From an uncultured Duganella sp. (GTDB lineage: Bacteria; Pseudomonadota; Gammaproteobacteria; Burkholderiales; Burkholderiaceae), in the NCBI GenBank assembly GCA_946482335.1, contig CAMLRG010000227.1, positions 1-8,174 on the forward strand: a stretch of DNA of 8,174 bases, written 5' to 3'. The position numbers and the translations under genes are program-made. The notes under the pieces were generated by a model. It did not search any database, was not told the origin of the DNA, and saw only the letters and a program-made list of their open reading frames with translations. This document shows, one piece after another, positions 6,926 through 8,174 of this stretch; within the stretch, counting starts at the first letter, position 1; each line of letters opens with the position of its first letter.

Positions 6926-7741
6926 ATGAAGACGCATAAGAGGGTTGTGCCGCCACCCGTGGCCAGGCTGGGTCAGCGCGGCTCGCCAACGGTACCGCCC
7001 GTGTTTCGTCCATCACCGGCATTTCCGAAAACCGTACAAGCACGGATGGCCTCTTCCGCACCGATCATCCAGCGCATGGAGGCCATCATCCACAAGTGCG
7101 GCTGCGGTAAGAAATTCGACAATGCGCATGGCCTGGCAATTCACAAGGCGCGGTGGTGCAAACTCGGCGCGGGCGGGAAGGCCGAGGAACCCAGCGACCT
7201 CAGCGAGGATAGCTATTCCGACGATGAACGCGAGTTCAAGCGGCGGGGCGGCCGCAGCAAGGCCGTCATAGCAGCGTATGTCGACAACAAGCACTCCGGA
7301 TTCAGGGTTAATACCCAAGAGGGCTTGTCAGCCGTTGTGAACAGGATGGATACGGCGAAGAATGCCAGTGCCAATACCCATGTCCTGATCGGCAGCAAGC
7401 AAGAGACGTATTCTTCCTATTCGATCGGTACGGCAACCGCCGTATCGATGTATGGAGGTCGATTCAGCGTGCAGAGTGAGCCGAATGTCCATGCCACCTG
7501 GGGGAAGAAGATGCACGTCCACTCGGAGATGCATGCACTTTACACGATCACGGGCGGTGACGCGTCCAAAATCAAAGGATGCCTGAAAGGTAAAAAAATC
7601 GTGGTGGACAAGGAGATTTGCGCTGATTGCTATCCCTATGTACGCCAAGCTGAACCGGACGAGATCCGGGACGGTTCCGCTGGAAAACCAGCGGAACAGC
7701 GCGAAAAATGGGACGATTGGAAGAACCCCTTCGACAAGTAA
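6926..7741 (+). CDS. Predicted zinc-finger nucleic-acid/nucleotide deaminase toxin
   Basis: A 271-residue predicted effector with three parts. (1) A Pro-rich flexible N-terminus (1-52) has PPVFRPSPAFPKTVQARM and IIQRM. From memory, such PPVxRP..VQxKM..IQRM leaders are common in toxins encoded next to DUF4157 genes. (2) A C2HC zinc finger (C58, C60, H73, C78) keeps the classical F-x5-L-x2-H core (F64, L70, H73). An acidic Ser/Asp/Glu linker follows (about 86-105). (3) The C-terminal domain (about 110-271) has HVHSEMHALY with H199-S-E201 and, 31 residues later, ICADCYPYV with C232 and C235. This is the H[AS]E...CxxC zinc-site signature of the cytidine-deaminase superfamily, used by many bacterial toxins against DNA, RNA or free nucleotides. 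The substrate and exact family are not assigned. The gene is more AT-rich than tssF, suggesting separate acquisition. The spike-tip gene follows after 27 bases. Confidence 0.8.
   Translation: MKTHKRVVPPPVARLGQRGSPTVPPVFRPSPAFPKTVQARMASSAPIIQRMEAIIHKCGCGKKFDNAHGLAIHKARWCKLGAGGKAEEPSDLSEDSYSDDEREFKRRGGRSKAVIAAYVDNKHSGFRVNTQEGLSAVVNRMDTAKNASANTHVLIGSKQETYSSYSIGTATAVSMYGGRFSVQSEPNVHATWGKKMHVHSEMHALYTITGGDASKIKGCLKGKKIVVDKEICADCYPYVRQAEPDEIRDGSAGKPAEQREKWDDWKNPFDK
7674..7697 (+). other. Perfect 10-bp inverted repeat inside the deaminase gene
   Basis: GTTCCGCTGG (7674-7683), loop AAAA (7684-7687), CCAGCGGAAC (7688-7697). It is a perfect GC-rich stem with a four-base loop near the 3' end of the coding region (codons 250-258), 71 bases before the start of the spike-tip gene. 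No U-run follows, so it is not a standard intrinsic terminator. It could be an mRNA stability or processing element, or chance. Confidence 0.55.
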
Positions 7742-7768
7742 TGACACCTGTACGAGGAGAGCGGAACC

Positions 7769-8155
7769 ATGGGTTGCCAGGTATGTGCAGGAGCAATGAT
7801 GCAATGTAGTTTTGGAGCGGCGCCCGCGACGTTGGCGGTCTTGCCGGTCAATCGAACACTCACCGGAACGCCGGCTGCGACCATCATGGACTTCGCACCG
7901 ATTGTCAACGTGCCGCCCTTCGGCATGTGTTCGAGTCCGTCGAACCCAGCGGTCATTGCCGCGACCGCGGCTGCCATGGGTGTGCTCACACCGATGCCTT
8001 GCGTGCCGGTGACGATTGCACCATGGGCGACCGGTTCTCCGACGGTCCTCATTGGCAATATGCCGGCGCTAAACGACAGCAGCAAGCTAAGCTGCGCGTG
8101 GGCGGGCGTCATCCAGATATCGTTTGCGGGGCAGGCGACCGTACAAATTCCTTGA
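7769..8155 (+). CDS. DUF4280 PAAR-like spike-tip protein
   Basis: A 128-residue protein matching the DUF4280 family (PAAR-like), which caps the spike of contractile injection systems and can tether cargo. Conserved wording runs the whole length: MGCQVCAGAMMQCSFG (1-16), LAVLPVNRT (22-30), AATIMDFAPIVNVPPFGMC (36-54), NPAVIAATAAAMGVLTPMPC (59-78), PWATGSPTVLIGNMPAL (85-101), KLSCAWAGVIQISFAGQ (106-122). Cysteines C3, C6, C13, C54, C78 and C109 occur at family-typical places and could bind metal or form the tip fold. The length is that of a bare tip with no extra toxin domain. GAGGAG (7754-7759) lies 9 bases before the start. It sits 27 bases after the deaminase stop, suggesting the two are co-expressed and the deaminase rides on this tip (inference). 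No terminator is visible in the 19 bases that follow. Confidence 0.9.
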   Translation: MGCQVCAGAMMQCSFGAAPATLAVLPVNRTLTGTPAATIMDFAPIVNVPPFGMCSSPSNPAVIAATAAAMGVLTPMPCVPVTIAPWATGSPTVLIGNMPALNDSSKLSCAWAGVIQISFAGQATVQIP

Positions 8156-8174
8156 ACAAAACGTGAACTAAGCC

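Noticed and set aside
6831..7061. N-terminal extension of the coiled-coil gene to an ATG at 7061
   Set aside because: It would run antisense into the deaminase coding region and put 77 residues before the membrane helix. The start at 6830 has its own Shine-Dalgarno.
7674..7697. The hairpin as a Rho-independent terminator
   Set aside because: No T-run follows on the plus strand, and it sits inside the coding sequence.
1..8174. CRISPR arrays, tRNA or rRNA genes, insertion sequences, attachment sites
   Set aside because: No regularly spaced repeats, tRNA-like folds, transposase genes or terminal inverted repeats were seen on either strand.

Overview
The window is the 3' part of a type VI secretion system (T6SS) baseplate operon running into a spike-and-cargo module. 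It holds two probable effectors and the parts that would load and deliver them. The DNA is GC-rich, about two thirds G+C in tssF on a hand-counted line. Together with the wording of the TssF, TssG and VgrG proteins this suggests a beta-proteobacterium of the Burkholderiales, perhaps a Massilia-like Oxalobacteraceae. The genus is a guess; the phylum is a fairly safe inference.

Layout. Positions 1-1633 hold tssF without its N-terminal part, which lies left of the window. tssG (1606-2706) overlaps it by 28 bases, and vgrG/tssI (2703-4559) overlaps tssG by ATGA. Next, on the same strand and tightly packed, come a MORN/YwqK-repeat protein (4561-5019), a 37-residue single-membrane-span protein (5023-5136), and a fusion of a DUF4157 ('eCIS core') HExxH metallopeptidase-like domain to a C-terminal papain/LRAT-like domain (5152-6078). 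A membrane-anchored coiled-coil gene lies on the opposite strand (6063-6830) and overlaps the end of the DUF4157 gene. After a 95-base divergent spacer come a predicted deaminase toxin carrying a classical C2HC zinc finger (6926-7741) and a DUF4280 PAAR-like spike tip (7769-8155). The last 19 bases hold nothing recognisable.

How the parts may work together. TssF and TssG build baseplate wedges, VgrG is the trimeric spike, and the DUF4280 protein probably caps it. The DUF4157 protein and the deaminase are best read as cargo. Both carry short [LIV]Q[AMR] motifs in flexible segments, which could be sorting or cleavage sites, possibly for the DUF4157 peptidase itself. DUF4157 and DUF4280 are best known around extracellular contractile injection systems and polymorphic toxins, so their place directly behind a T6SS baseplate/VgrG operon is the most interesting system-level feature. 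The zinc-finger/deaminase architecture is the most interesting single gene. No immunity gene can be assigned with confidence. The MORN protein, the 37-residue membrane protein and the opposite-strand coiled-coil protein are the only candidates in view.
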